The notes below the pieces were generated by a model. It had not been told where the DNA came from. It searched no databases and worked only from the letters and a program-made list of their open reading frames with translations. The position numbers and the translations under genes were made by a program. A stretch of 64,000 nt of DNA from Cinnamomum chago (lineage: Eukaryota; Streptophyta; Magnoliopsida; Laurales; Lauraceae): positions 77,027,422 through 77,091,421 of the forward strand of contig CP142456.1 in NCBI GenBank assembly GCA_038049695.1. The letters are read 5' to 3'. Shown here in pieces: positions 36,392-49,382 of this stretch (positions within the stretch are counted from its first letter, which is position 1; the number at the start of each line of letters is the position of its first letter).

Positions 36392-39300
36392 TTACAAGCT
36401 AACTAACTTGAGTGACGCTGCCTTCTCTTGGAGGCTCGATAGCAGACTGTCAAAGCTCTTCTTAAACGACTCTACACCTTCAAGTTCAAGTAATGACCCA
36501 ACCTCGCTCCAATCAATCCCAATCTTCTCGAGGGCGCTGTAAATGCCTTCAGCTTCCGACAAGTTGCTGTCAATTGTCCTTGAGACAGTCCCATGGTCAA
36601 CGAATGCTAGCAAAGCATTGTCAGGCATTGTTGAGACCTGAAAAATGTTTCAAACGACAAAACACCAGCAAAGAAGCATAAATCATCAAGTCATAGCATG
36701 TAATGGACATAAATTCAGGGTATGATTTTGGAGCTTTGAGAAGCATGCAATCAAAATCCACCCAGAACCCACAATCAGATCTCCCCATCTGTTTTAGATT
36801 ATAGAAGTAAAGCAGATCCATAGATGCAGTTTCTGAATTATATTGCTCAAAAATTGAATTGGGATATTGGATCTGACCATCAGTTTGGACTGCGAGGGTA
36901 ATAAATCCAGAGGTGATGCAGTTTCTGCATTGTTACCCTAAACCCCAACATCGATGTGAATCTAACCCCACCAATCCAAACTAAGATTTCAGGATGCATC
37001 CAAAAGTGCCACCAACCAAAGTTTAATATAATTATTTTCATTACTATGTGGTAATGCATATAGTATAGTTATATAGGCACATCGCATAAGGAAAGAAGTC
37101 AGCTAGAGCGATGGAGCATGTTACACAATTCCAATCCCAAATATTGGTTCTTTCCCCACTAAGCAAATCACGCCGCAACAAATACTTTCGTCAGTATTTG
37201 AGTTAATTAGAATTTGAAATCCACAACACAGACCAAATCTTAGGATTTTAACAACCGATGATCATTACAACAAAGAACCCAGCAAAGACAATATATAAGG
37301 TGTTGAGAGCGATGACTCACTGTATCAGGTCCAATCAGAGGATCAACATATAAGGTGTCAGGGTATGCAGGATTCTTCACACCGGTTGAGGCCCACAGCA
37401 GCCTCTGTTTCTTGGCACCTTTCTTTACCAGAGCCTCCCATCGTGGGCCAGAGAATTTCTTTTGATACAGCTTATATGCTAGTGCTGCTTGAGCTACTGC
37501 AGCCTATACAAACAAGTGATTAATGTTTTTAAGCGTTTCGAAAAACCCATTCCTGTAAAGTTTTTGGAATGCAAGCAATATGAGTATTACCTTCCCACGG
37601 AGGTCAAGGGCTTCAGGTGTTCCAATCTTTTCAAGCATCTTGTCAACAAGCGTGTCAACACGACTGACAAAGAATGATGCAACACTTGTAACTTTTGAAA
37701 GGTCACTGAGCTCTGAAGCCTCAAGGCCATCCAAGTAAGCATCGATGACCGCTTCATATCGGGAAAGAGAGAAGATGAGCTGTACGTGAGCAATAAAATC
37801 AGTATTTACTACGATACCTGAATCCTTCAAACTTATTTGATATGCATGCCAATGCCATACAATAATACTAAAATTAAACAAAAAAATAAAAAGTATAAGA
37901 ATCATATTATTAAAAAAGCTATATAAGAATCATTTTATTAAAAGAAACAATGTTAATAATAAAACGTCATACTATCAGCCATGACATTGTACCATAGGAT
38001 ATCATCATTATCATCATCATTATAGTACCAGTTAATGTAGGTTAATAAAAAGTATAAGAATCATATTATTAAAAAAGCTATATAAGAATCATATTATTAA
38101 AAGAAACAATGTTAATAATAAAACGTCATACTATCAGCCATGACATTGTACCATAGGATATCATCATTATCATCATCATTATAGTACCAGTTAATGTAGG
38201 TTACTATGGTTTGTAAGTCCATCAATTCTTTTCTTTCTTTGTTTTTTTTTTTTGAAAACAAGTTGATTTGATATATGATGCCCAGATATGGCACGGACAC
38301 GGCACAGACACAAAATGCTAGAAAGGGACGAAAACAATGATAAGTTCATTGATTCAAAAGTGATCTAAAGGAAAAATTAGGACACCTGTATTTGTACCCG
38401 TGTACTAGATTTTGAAAAGTGAGTAGTCATATCCCATATCCCCGAGTGTCCGTACCTGGGCATCATAGGATAAAAGCTTACAATCTGGACAAGGTATGTA
38501 AATATGCTGTGAAACTTACAGTAACATTTACGCTTATCCCATGTGAAATAACTTCCTTGATAGAAGGGATGCATTCTGCTGTTGCAGGGATCTTTATGTA
38601 CACATTGGGACGAGCAACCACTTTGTGCAACCACCTTGCTGCCTCCACAGTTTCGTTTGTTTTGTCAGCAAGTCTAGGAGACACTTCAACAGAGACATAG
38701 CCATCTGCCCCATCAGTTTGATCATATATTGGTTCAAAAAGTTTGCATGCATCCTGGATATCTTTGATCACAAGTTCCCAGTATGCACTTTCTGCGTCCT
38801 TTCCTGCTTGAATTAGCTGCCTGTATAGTCCAGTGGTTGCAGTTCACATACAACATTCACATTAGTTGACAAGGAACTGATATCATACAATAAACAAATT
38901 CCTAAGTCTGATATGCTGAATATTAAGTTAATGTTCGTGAATCAACAGAATCAAATGCAATTATATACATGTTCTGAAAGGCCACATAATCCTGCAATCC
39001 ATGTTCAAGGAGCAATTTTATTACTGAAGCCTCTCTCATGTTCTACTTTGATACATTTTCATCAGTGAAAAACAACAAAAGGACTTTAAAGAGGTTCCTA
39101 TCCAAAAATCTCTCCAACAAAAGCACATACAATGATATCAATACAAAAAACTCAATTGTTACTCAATGATAAAAAATAGCGGCTACAGCAGGTGTAGCAG
39201 TCAGTCTATGTTGCGGGCGATGCATAGCGGCATAGGGGTGTGAATTTTTTTAGTTAGTTAAAAGAACTCAAATCTTATGTAGCAACCAATCTTCTTTTTT

Positions 39301-42300
39301 TTTAGTGATTTGGAACCATATAAGGGTAGAGACAACTTTAAGAAAGCCTATTGGGGAGAAGAAATAGGAAAAACAATGTTTTAAATTAAATCTAATTGGC
39401 TCTACTAGGCTTTAGACCGTAGCGCTGCTATTTTCAAAATAGCGTGGCAGCTTCGACCGCTATAGTCGATAATGTGGCTGCTATGTAGCTATTTTGAACC
39501 ATGGTTTTATGCAAATGCAGCCCAAGCAAGTCACAAGTTACGTTTAAAGCAATTATTTGCTCAATAATCACATGGAACAACAAAACATTCAAGTATTATT
39601 GTCAAACAATCCTACACTGTCATCAGTTCCATACAGCAGCCAAACATTCATTATCATCGAGAAACGGCCCAAGCTACTCATATCCGCATGCCCTCTGTAT
39701 AGAAACTAAACCAAACTTCACTCCAGAAGGATTGATCGTGTAGAACACACGATTATATATTGCACATATGTATATCCAGTGGTATACATCACCAGAGTAA
39801 TCTGGTGATGTTCGTACTAGTTGGTTTTCCTTGCTCTAAAACTTTGAACAAGGCAAATTCTTAATGCGACTGGAACCCACAAACCTGATTTCAAAGGAAA
39901 TGGTAGAGACAATCCTGAACCAGAAGGATGCTCTTGCCCAGTGTGTGACTGTAGAGAGTAGAGACACATGGACTACCTTCCTAACTTATTCAGGCCACTA
40001 GCACACGCTCTAAATTGATACCATGGCGATGGTGTACGGTCAATGAATTTTGATGTGGCAACTAAAGGCAATCGACCATGGTCGGTTTCCAGGGACCTTG
40101 ATAACCATTATTTGAAAAACCAACAGCAGGCTGGCATGCCATGAATGACCACTGACTTTTCACCAAAATCCCAACCCCTTTACAAAAAGCTAAGCTGCTA
40201 CAACAATTAAGAGAACCTTGCCCACAAATAAATCTGAAAGTTGGATGGAAAGCAGCACTCTTTAGATTCTATGTTACAAATATTTATGCAAATAAACTAA
40301 TAAAATTCAAGAAACAGATCGCCTGCTGGAAATACCTGAATTGCTCATCATAGGCATTTGATGATGAGATTGCTTTCTGGAAAATCTGCAATCAGTTGTA
40401 TCAAGCCCACAAGTTTGTCAATTAGAAAAATAATAGACACTATATATAATTAAACAAGAAACTAATTTGGACTTAATTGAATTAACAGTACTCATCGTAG
40501 TCAGTTACTTTCTTTCCAACAATGCATTTAAATAACAAATAAAACACATGAAAGAGACATTCGCTATTATTGGCAATATTACTCGAGCCACAACCTCACT
40601 CTTGTGGCAATAAGCGCTGTCCAACTGTGCTACTGGCACTTGTCATATCAAATAGATATCTGTTTTTATTTTATTTTTATTTGAAGGACAAAAAAAAAGA
40701 CTGTTTCAAGATGCAAAAAATATAGATTACCGTTGGGTTGCTGGTGACACCTCTGACACCACTTGCTATGAAAGGCAGAAGATCGGTGACTGGGCGACAG
40801 AGATTATCATACCAAGGGCTCTGTCCTTGCTTCTCGTAAAGATCGTGAAGAGTCGTTCTCTTTACTTGGGCACCATTTCCATCCACTTGAGAACATTTGA
40901 TACTGCAAAACAACTCTCCTTTAGGAAACAAAAATACAAGAACACATATCTGCCATTTGAAGAAGAAAAGGTTGCAGGTTCAAGTTTCTTCCAATCAAAG
41001 AGATGAATAATATGTGGATAAATTTGATGCAACTACCCCTGGAACACGAGGAAGGTATTGAATCCCAGTGCTGATATCCAATTTGTACACCACTTGTACC
41101 AGTATATGACTTGACTAAGTCACATGTGACTCATTCGATTCGAACAGACTCAGTACTTACTGCCTCAGTACAATTCAACTAAGTAGCAGGCGTCCCAACA
41201 ATAGTTTTAATTCCATGCACATGAATCTAGACCATCCAGATAGGTAGGTACGTAGGTAGATAGATAGATTGAGAGAAAGGACTAGGTGGAATATTCTAGC
41301 CATTAGATAGATGTTTGAACTTTGAAAAGTCGGATGTTTGAAAAGACCCATTAGACGGAAGTTTGAAAAGACACGTAAATGACCCTTCAAACAAAAGAGA
41401 TAATCTGATTGAGATTGGTGGGCACATAATATGGACAACCATGATGAGCATGCATGACAAAAACTATCAATGTAGGGATGAGTCATGCCATCCATTGTTC
41501 AAAAATAGATAACATTACATTGCGTATTGGCTGCCACGTAGCGCATAGTGGTTTATATCAAGGATCAAAATAGCGATTATGGCAAGCGTAGGGGCCAAAA
41601 CGCTACGTAACGGGCGATACGCAGCAGTGTGGCGGTGTGAATTTTTTGAGTGGTAATTTTTTTTTTTGAATCTTGTATAACAACAAATCTTGTGCTTTTT
41701 TAGTGATTTGAAACCATATAAAGGTAGAGACAGCTTTAGGAAAGGCTATTGAAGAGAAAAAAAAAATAGGAAAAACAATGTTTAAAATTAAAACTGATTG
41801 GCTCTACTGGGTTTTAGACTATATCGCTGCTATTTTCAAAATAGTCTAGCGGCTTCGACTGCTATGGCCAATAATGCAGCCGCTACACCACTATTTTGAA
41901 CCATGGTTTATATCAAAACTATTTTAGTGTTGATAAAAAAAAAATCAGTCACAATACACAGCAAATAGGACTGCCATGGGCCAATACGATCAGCGTGAAA
42001 AGGGAACTTTTCACCTTTTTCACTTACGTTTTGCGATTCTTTACATAAAAGTCAGCTGAATGCTACTTCAGGGTGAGGTTAAATTTGAACGCTAACTCTC
42101 AATTACAAGCTTCAATAGCTAAACCTCTGTTTTAATTGTACTTCAATGTTCAAATACTCAATTCTCCGAATTTTGAGGAGATTTTTGCTATTTTTGGGGT
42201 ACTTTCTCTCTCTCTCTCTCTCTTTTATTTTTTATGATAAGTATGAAACAACTTTCTAATTAGGAGTCATCAATCAATGGTAGCCCTATTAGCCTATTTA

Positions 42301-44300
42301 TCTATTAAACATTTAGATAGCTTAATTTGCTTTAACTTTTGTAATTAATACTTGAAACTTAAACTAGTTTCAGACTTCAGACTTCAGACTTCATATGGAA
42401 TGAGCAGTGTCTTCAGAAGCCTTTGGGGCTTATGCCTAGTCCCTAAAAAGGTTTGCCTCAAGGTGTAGCATCCCAAAAATGCCCCTGGGGCTCAAATCTG
42501 AGGCGTGGCTTGCATTTTGGGTGTATGCTCTAGGTATATGTTAGGCGTACACTCTATATAAAGTGTCTGCTTCAGTCACATTCCATACAAAGGATTATAC
42601 TGATTTAACAAGTCTTTTTTTTTTTTTTTTGTGAGAAAAAAAGAGAGGCAGCAGTTTGTAATTGTTAATTAAAACTTAATTTTATTTCTAATTAAGATTG
42701 TTGTAACTAGAATTAACTTAAGTCACCCTGCTTAACTTATTAAAAGACTTAGTATCTTTAACATATTAGAAGACTTAAATTGCAACTTTTTATATTTTTT
42801 TTTACAATTTTATAGTGTTATGTAATATTTATCAAAAAAGCATGCACTTGAGGTTTGTGCTCCACATGTTAATGCCTATGCCTCAGCTTTGGACAACTTG
42901 AGTGCCTTGCCTCAAGCTTTAACCTTTTGAATGGCAATGTGACATTTATTAGGTTCATGAATGAAATTAAATAATGAAATAATTACATATGATATAGCTA
43001 ACACTTTTGACCAATAGATGGGATAAAATCACTAAACATAATATATATATATATATATTTGGCAATTTAGTGTCAAAATTGGAGAAAACACAACCTACAG
43101 GTCACTACTGCATATTGCCAATACACATCATTTTTTGGGCCGAATGTTACGCTTCCCATAACTGCTTAACCCCTGATTCCATAAATTTAATGGACATCAA
43201 ATCATAATGATATTCAAGAGAAACTCCAGATCCCAACAGGCAAATTACACAATTCAGTACATGTAGTATGGCCGATGAGTAAATGAGTATGATGAAGTTC
43301 CACTACTACCCAGGTGTCATAACATTCCTCAATAGCAGCAGGAAAGGCAACAAAGTCATGCATGCCAATGCAAACAAAATAAAAGAAATGAGGCCAGAGA
43401 AAATGATCATATGCCAAATAAAAGACATGAGGTCAGAGAAAATGATCATATGCCCTGGTCCGCCTTTGCAGCCATATCCCATGGACCCTACTTGATGGAA
43501 ACTTGCACAAATTTCACTGGAATGGAGTTCCATTCACCATTTGATCGATCATGGCCAGAGAACATAACCATATATTTCAAAGTGATCACTTAATTGGCCA
43601 CTCTCTATTCATGAAGCACGTCATCTCCACTACTTAGATCACGCAAAGGACAGCTGCGCACATGTTAAATCAAGTATGTATCATTTCTCATGGATCAAAC
43701 CGTAACAGCAATCGAAATAAAACACGCAATTGTAAATCAGATCAAGGAATCTCCAAACCGGAAGCAAAACCGGTCATCAGAAAACCGCGCATGCAAACTT
43801 ATCATCTGAGAAATTATAACAGAAGAAGAAGCAAACGGATCATCTGAGAAACTATAACAGAAGAAGAAGAAGAAGAAAGAAAGAAAGAAGGAAACTTATA
43901 CATCATAGAGCTCCTTTCCTCGCAAATTCCTTCTGAATCAAGTAGTTAGAAGTAACAACAACAGCAAACGCATACTAAATCAAACAAAAACGAAGCCATA
44001 GATCGAACCTCAACAAAGCTACATACAAAACGGAATCTAATTGAAAGCAGCCAATCGATCAAACAATCAAGAGAAGATCGTGCATGAGAAGAAGAGATCG
44101 TAAAAGGAAAGGAAGAAACTTACATCAATGAACTCCTCTCGACGCGATCTCTTCGAATCGAGAGGCAGATGGAGGAGAATCCGCTTCGGATCGAAGGTCT
44201 GGCATGGAAATCAAGGGAGAGTTTGGGATCGGAGGATCCACATCTGAGAGAAGATGGATAAGAGAGGCGGCTAGGGTTTGCGGAAAAGGAAATGGAAGCC

Positions 44301-44302
<2 letters not shown>
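36392..44302 (-). CDS. TRA2: Transaldolase, plastid form
   Basis: Seven minus-strand exons: 44302-44124, 40902-40731, 40385-40336, 38820-38520, 37779-37591, 37503-37321 and 36637-36392. All are GT-AG with continuous phase, giving 439 aa (Arabidopsis plastid transaldolase is about 438). Exon 1 is a Ser/Arg-rich transit peptide ([18 protein letters not shown]...). The enzyme core has [59 protein letters not shown] with the Schiff-base lysine, [71 protein letters not shown] and a C-terminus ending KLVSL. It interconverts sedoheptulose-7-P plus glyceraldehyde-3-P with erythrose-4-P plus fructose-6-P in the pentose phosphate pathway. Intron 1 is 3.2 kb. A sequence at about 43895-43925 resembles the end of exon 1 and might be an alternative or decayed exon. 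Confidence 0.95.
37885..38205. repeat. 159-bp tandem duplication in a transaldolase intron
   Basis: Two head-to-tail copies, 159 bp apart, beginning AAGTATAAGAATCATATT and each ending with GTACCAGTTAATGTAGGTTA, nearly identical. In the intron between exons 4 and 5 of transaldolase. Confidence 0.85.
39170..39501. mobile_element. Mutator-like MITE, copy 1
   Basis: It is the same family as 41561-41903: the left end has AAAAAATAGCGGCTAC, the right end GTAGCTATTTTGAACCATGG, and the middle shares AACCATATAAGGGTAGAGAC and TTGGCTCTACTAGG-type sequence. No target duplication was found here. In transaldolase intron 3. Confidence 0.65.
40575..40645 (-). mobile_element. tRNA-derived SINE, family 'GCAACC', minus strand
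   Basis: On the minus strand TAGCACAGTTGG (40632-40621) is followed by TGTGGCTCGAGTA (box B, about 40592-40580) and a TTGCCAATAATA end. In transaldolase intron 2, so on the sense strand of that gene. A further box-B half copy (GGTTGCAGGTTCAAG) is at 40970-40984 on the plus strand. Confidence 0.55.
41561..41903. mobile_element. Mutator-like MITE, copy 2, with 12-bp flanking repeats
   Basis: Ends are inverted: AGGATCAAAATAG at the left against TGGTTCAAAATAG (reverse complement) at the right. Direct repeats TGGTTTATATCA flank it (41549-41560 and 41904-41915); Mutator-type duplications are normally 9 bp, so some of the 12 may be chance. 343 bp, non-coding, in transaldolase intron 1. Confidence 0.7.
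42200..42223. repeat. (CT)n microsatellite
   Basis: About 12 CT units in transaldolase intron 1; a (TA)n run is at 43039-43059 in the same intron. Confidence 0.9.
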
Positions 44303-44341
<39 letters not shown>

Positions 44342-44372
44342 CTTTAATTTAATTGAGAGAGAGAGAGAGAGG
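44303..44372 (-). promoter_or_regulatory. GA/CT-repeat leader of transaldolase
   Basis: Immediately upstream of the transaldolase ATG the minus strand is a (CT)n tract (44304-44338) interrupted by AATTAAAT and followed by another short run. CT-rich leaders are common at plant transcription starts; a regulatory role is inferred. Confidence 0.5.
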
Positions 44373-46299
44373 GCGGTGGCGTTTGGAGAGGAAGGAGGGG
44401 CAAATGTGGAAAGAAAAATAATATTTGGGTTGTTGGGAGGAGTAGGAGAGGAAGGTCTGAAAGTGAAAACGACGAATTCGATGTTTGTTGGTAAGGTGGA
44501 CTTCAGGACCAGTCCAAATTCACCATCTTTTAGATTTTTTTTTTACTTTTTTTTAAAATGGGATTTGAATTATTAATCTTCGGTAAATTCAATTTTTCAA
44601 TTTCATGGCTGAAACTTAGATAATGTGAAATTCAGATAATATTATCAAAGCCGCTTGACTCTAGTCGATATTAATTTTTTCTAACCTTTTTTTTTCCCAA
44701 TATCACATAATATCAAGGAACAATGCATATCACAAGATACTAATAAATCCCATGATATCATGCGATTTCTCTAATTTCTTTAACTTTTACCATGTCTAAA
44801 TGGCGTCAGCTGAGTTTTAATATGATACCAAACATGTTTTATGCAACTTGGCCTACAATCTTTGTTTTCATATTTTTGTAGTCACCAATGTTTTTTTTGG
44901 CTATTCATCTGGTATGATTCTCACTAGATAAATTATTAAGTTGCGGCCTCTATTAATACTACAAGATTTTGGTAGGACTGTTAACTAAGAAATTAATATG
45001 GTATCAGTAATCAGAGTCAACCGATTGTGAGTTTAAATGGTTAACTAAGAAATTAATATGGTACCAATAATGGACGGTTCCGATCATCTAATCACCTCTC
45101 ACATGCAACTTGAGGTGATGAACATAAAATGTGGAATGAAGAAGAAAAGAAAAAAACATAGTTGCTTTAGTTTGCATATACATACACATGATTGTTGATT
45201 CCAAGTCTCATTGGTCCCAAGTCTCATTGGTCCCATTTTGTACTCGGGGAAATCGGTAACCAAGTGCAAATCAAACAGTCCATGTGTTCGCAAATTGGAG
45301 GGAAAAAAAAAAAGAAAAAGAAAATAGGGGTGTAAATTAAACAAGGAATAGCTCTGGATCCAAGCCAATAAATCTATCAATGGTGCCCACTTATCCAATT
45401 CAAACCACTCAAAATCAGGTGTTTGGGGCGAAAACTTTGTTTTCTTCTTCCAAGTTATTAACAAGTCATGAACAATAATCCTGCGTTGTTCTAAAAATTA
45501 TATGTCATTTTTCTTTTTAATAATAATTACATCATAGTAATTACATTTTGGAAACAAAATGTATTTTCATCTGAATATTGTCAAGATTGACCAGCAAAAG
45601 AAGTAGGAAATCAAGTGACCTAGAAGAGAGAGAAGCATGATGCACATTTTCAAAAAATAATGAAATGTGGGAAAGTGACCCTATAACAATAGAGATGGAG
45701 AATAAAAAGAAAAAGAAAAAAGAAAAAGAAGAAAACAATGGAGATGAAGGGTTTGGTAGCACAGTGACAAGGAAGAAGATACTGTGAATGTCAAGTTTAG
45801 CTTTGGAATGTAGTGTTCCCAATCCAGGGTCTCCATTGTTCCTCCTTTCTAGAGGGGGGATTAGCTCACCAGCATAGGCAAAATGGGTCCTCAGATACCT
45901 GAATACCCAATGGACCCGACCCAGAAAAGAGATTGGCATGGTTCAGGGTTTGGACCTATTTTAAGGTTGGGGCCTGCTCTATGTCCAGCATGGGCCCAAA
46001 TACTGTTTTCCTGTATCTGGGTTTTGGTCCATGGGGTTTTTAGACACAGACCCAAATGCTTGAATATGTAAGGATTCTCATATATTAATGTTGATTAATT
46101 TTTTAGGGCTTACTTGTTTGCGATAGAATACATAGGATTTAATGGTTAAATGAGCTCCACCTACCAAAGAATTATTAAAAAGGTCAAATGTGAAAGATAT
46201 AAGATGAGAGGTGAAGGAAACAATCCAGCAATGTAGATGAGATATTGACTTTCCACATATTTAAAATACCAAGGTGATAACTAGGTATTCATTTCCACA

Positions 46300-46512
46300 G
46301 GTTCTAGTCATGGCAAGTTGAACATGTCAAGAGGGATGCAAATAAAGCGACACACAGATTGGCAAAGGAAGCTCTACTCGAACCGACAGAAGTTATTTGG
46401 AGAGATTGTGCTCTACAATTTGTTCATGATCTTGTAATCCTCAAATGTGATATTTCTGATAATTCTTACTACAATATGATATTCTCTCTCAAAAAAAAAA
46501 AAAAAAAAACTT
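46300..46512 (+). mobile_element. L1 LINE 3' end with poly(A)
   Basis: One open frame reads QVEHVKRDANKATHRLAKEA and continues with EVIWRDCALQFVHDLV, the usual C-terminus of the RNase H-like domain of plant L1 elements. About 90 bases on there is an A tail of about 20 (46492-46511). It is strongly 5'-truncated. No target duplication was recognised. Confidence 0.75.
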
Positions 46513-47204
46513 CTCATTAAAGGGAAGGTTATTTGGTGGTTATTTCTATACATTCAACTTTAAATTTGTATTTTTAGCCACATAGGATATGAATTCCTTT
46601 GTATTCAATTCCTATATATGCCATGCAAACAACAATGTCCTAAAATATATGATCTTAAACTTAGATTAAGTATATAGAGCAAATGAAATCAGGCATAAGA
46701 TTAACTGAAGTATTAAAACTTAATGTCCTCTTATGACAAAAGTCCATGCTTGCAAGTGGAGATTGGGTATGCTTGGTATATTGAATCAAACATTGCCTAG
46801 GTCAATGGATTAAATTAAATTACTGTGGTTCTATTGCTTCCAGGAGGGCTTGGGGTTTCCAAGCATCCGTTTTTGTACCACAAGAGTACCCTATTCAGCA
46901 ATTCTTGAGTCATAGTCATATCATTGAATTATTAGTTCCCCTCTATGGCGGACAGATTGCTAGAAATAGATTGCATATTTGAATTTTGAATTTTGTCATA
47001 TTTGACACTACATTTTATACATGAAATCCGAGGAAAAGTTTGCTGATATATCATCTCTATTAAAAAAGTAGGCACAAGAGGGTAGGAATAAAATAACAAG
47101 GATAGGTTTGAAAAAGTGAACCTATCTGAAAATTGGGCACACAATAAATTAGAATAGTAAAGTAGAATTTCAAACCCCAAGGTACTGAAATATACTTGAA
47201 ACAA

Positions 47205-47460
47205 AACTTTGGTGATGATGATTTTACACATGGAATCCAATTTTCTTTTACGGTCAATATGTCCCTTGTGCAGTGAGCTTGAAATCATTTGTGCACTTAC
47301 TTCACCTGCATCCTTTAGGCAAGGTGGAACCTGCATTTTGGGTTTTGGGGCAGTCGCCCCATCGGATTGCAAAACGGTGTCGAACTTCTTTTTGAATCCA
47401 ATCAATAATTGGGTCGCAGATGGCTCATATCGTGTTAAAAATAAGCCCTCACCCCATCAA
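47205..47460 (-). pseudogene. Unidentified coding-like exon or gene fragment
   Basis: The minus strand has an open, codon-like stretch: LFLTRYEPSATQLLIGF, KKKFDTVLQSDGATAPKPK, MQVPPCLKDAGEVSAQMI, then HKGHIDRKRKLDSM. The mix of K/D/P/S residues is unlike random AT-rich intergenic translation. I do not recognise the family. No convincing donor or acceptor pair was found, and it has no neighbours of the same kind. It may be a captured exon or an exon of a longer decayed gene. Confidence 0.35.
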
Positions 47461-49017
47461 ATGACGAAATAATGAAAAAAAGAAATAATATTATAGCCAT
47501 TGTTCCCCCTCAAAAGGGATTCTTGGATCAGCCACTGCAGAGATCTTGTACAAGGGCAGTGTGGGATTTTCAATCATCATTATTTAAAAAGAAGACTGCG
47601 GAGTCCGGAAATCCCCCACAGCTAGTGTGCGGGACTACCCTAGTGGAACAAAGCCCATCTTGCATTACATTGTGGAAGCTCTAACTCTCTGAGGCTTTCC
47701 TTGGCAATATCATCTAGTCATCAAGGTTAGAACGGGGTCTTACCCCAGTGGGTAAGATGTGCGGTACTTATTAGGAGGACTCCCCTTCCTCATGCGAATT
47801 CCTTCTCTTTGCTTATGCGAGTCATGCCCTCTTCGCTTGTGCAAGTCGGTCAAGGGTCCCGATTTCCTTACCGAGCGTTAATTCTTACACCATCTCTTTC
47901 CGTTTGTGCAGGCTCCTTTTCCTCTTGTGTGTGGGCTGCTTTTCCGTGTGTGCGAGCCTCCTTTCCACTTGAATGGACTGCTTTACCTTGTGTATGTGGG
48001 TTCTCTCTTGGATCTACTCAAGCTGGGATACCCAAAAAAAGGGTCCAGATTCTTAGTTGAAAAAAAAAAAAAAAACCATCTAAGTCATCAAGGTAGGGAA
48101 ATTGGAAAAAAGTGGAAAACTTTTGTTGGGGGGACAGTTGCAGATCATTTAGCATGCTATTTCCTCATTAATAGGGTGGTGGGTTGGGTCTCGTCATGTG
48201 ACTTTAAATCAATGTTGAGAGGATTGGACCCTGGTATCCTTTGCTGTTCTTGAGAGTGTTGCCATATTATTTAAGGTAAAAGGTCAAAACTCACGGATGT
48301 GGGCTTTTGTCACCTGTGGGCCGTGGGGTACTAGTCCCAATAGAATGGGATGTGGGGTCATCTCTGTTTCTTCTCTTTGGTGTTGATCAAAAGGGTCAGA
48401 TTTATTCCAAGGTGGGTCCCACTTTGTAAAGCAGGGAGCTTTTCAGCTGGATGTGGCGCTGAATTTGTTACTAATGAGAGGCTAGAATTAGCAATGGCAA
48501 TGGATTGAGGTCGGGTAGGTTCAGATTGACCCAAAACCCCTTCCTGTTTACTAATGGGGTTGAAAATCTCAAGCCGAACTTTAAAAAATCACACTTTGGG
48601 TTTTCATGTTGAAGATAAGGTAGGCCAGGTTCAAGTTGAGTTGGCAGGTCGAATAGCATTTGTGATCAATAGAGTTGGAATTGTTAACCAAGCCCAGAAT
48701 AACTGGGTGGGTTGTGGGTCAGGCCTATCTATGATCAAGTCAACAATCCACAAACTCGAACTGCCAAGACCTTATCCAGCCAGTCCTCTTATTTTATTTT
48801 ATTTTGTCACGTTTACAAAATGGATCTGGTGACTGGACGCACAATCACAATCACAATCAAATTAATTTGCTAGCTGGTGATTTTGGACCCTTTTCCATTT
48901 CCCTTCTTTATTTTTTCTTTATTATTATTATTTTTTCAAAATCAATGTTTGAGGGAGTGGTAAGCAGTCGTGACCTGTGAGACCCCAGGAGATGTAAAAA
49001 CACTCACTTGTTGTATT

Positions 49018-49382
49018 TAGGGGTGCTCATGGCCGGGCTCAGCTCGCTTTGAGTAGGGCTTGGATATGTAATTAGAATCCGTTTAATAATTGGGCTGGGC
49101 TTGGATTAAATGAGAGAATGCCTAAAGCCCCGCCTAGCCCGGCCTGATTTGGCTTGTGTAAGGAATGCATGTAATTTAATTTAATTAGACCAAACAATTG
49201 ATCAAATGTCCATAAAAGTGATTAAAAAAAACCCGGTTCGACCTGGCCTGATTGATTAATGGACGGGGTCGGGCCTAACTTTTATGGTCCGTTTCAGACA
49301 TGGGCAAGGCCTGGCCTGGGCCAATGTTTCTAAAGTCGGGTCGGGCCTAAATATGCCTTAGCCTTGCCCATAAACACCCCTA
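49018..49382. mobile_element. hAT-like MITE with TIR TAGGGGTG
   Basis: Ends TAGGGGTGCTCATGG and (reverse complement of the right end) TAGGGGTGTTTATGG form a terminal inverted repeat. Flanking 8-mers GTTGTATT (49010-49017) and GTTGTAGT (49383-49390) match at 7 of 8. The interior has repeated GGGCCTGGCC/GGTCGGGCC words. 365 bp, non-coding. Confidence 0.75.
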
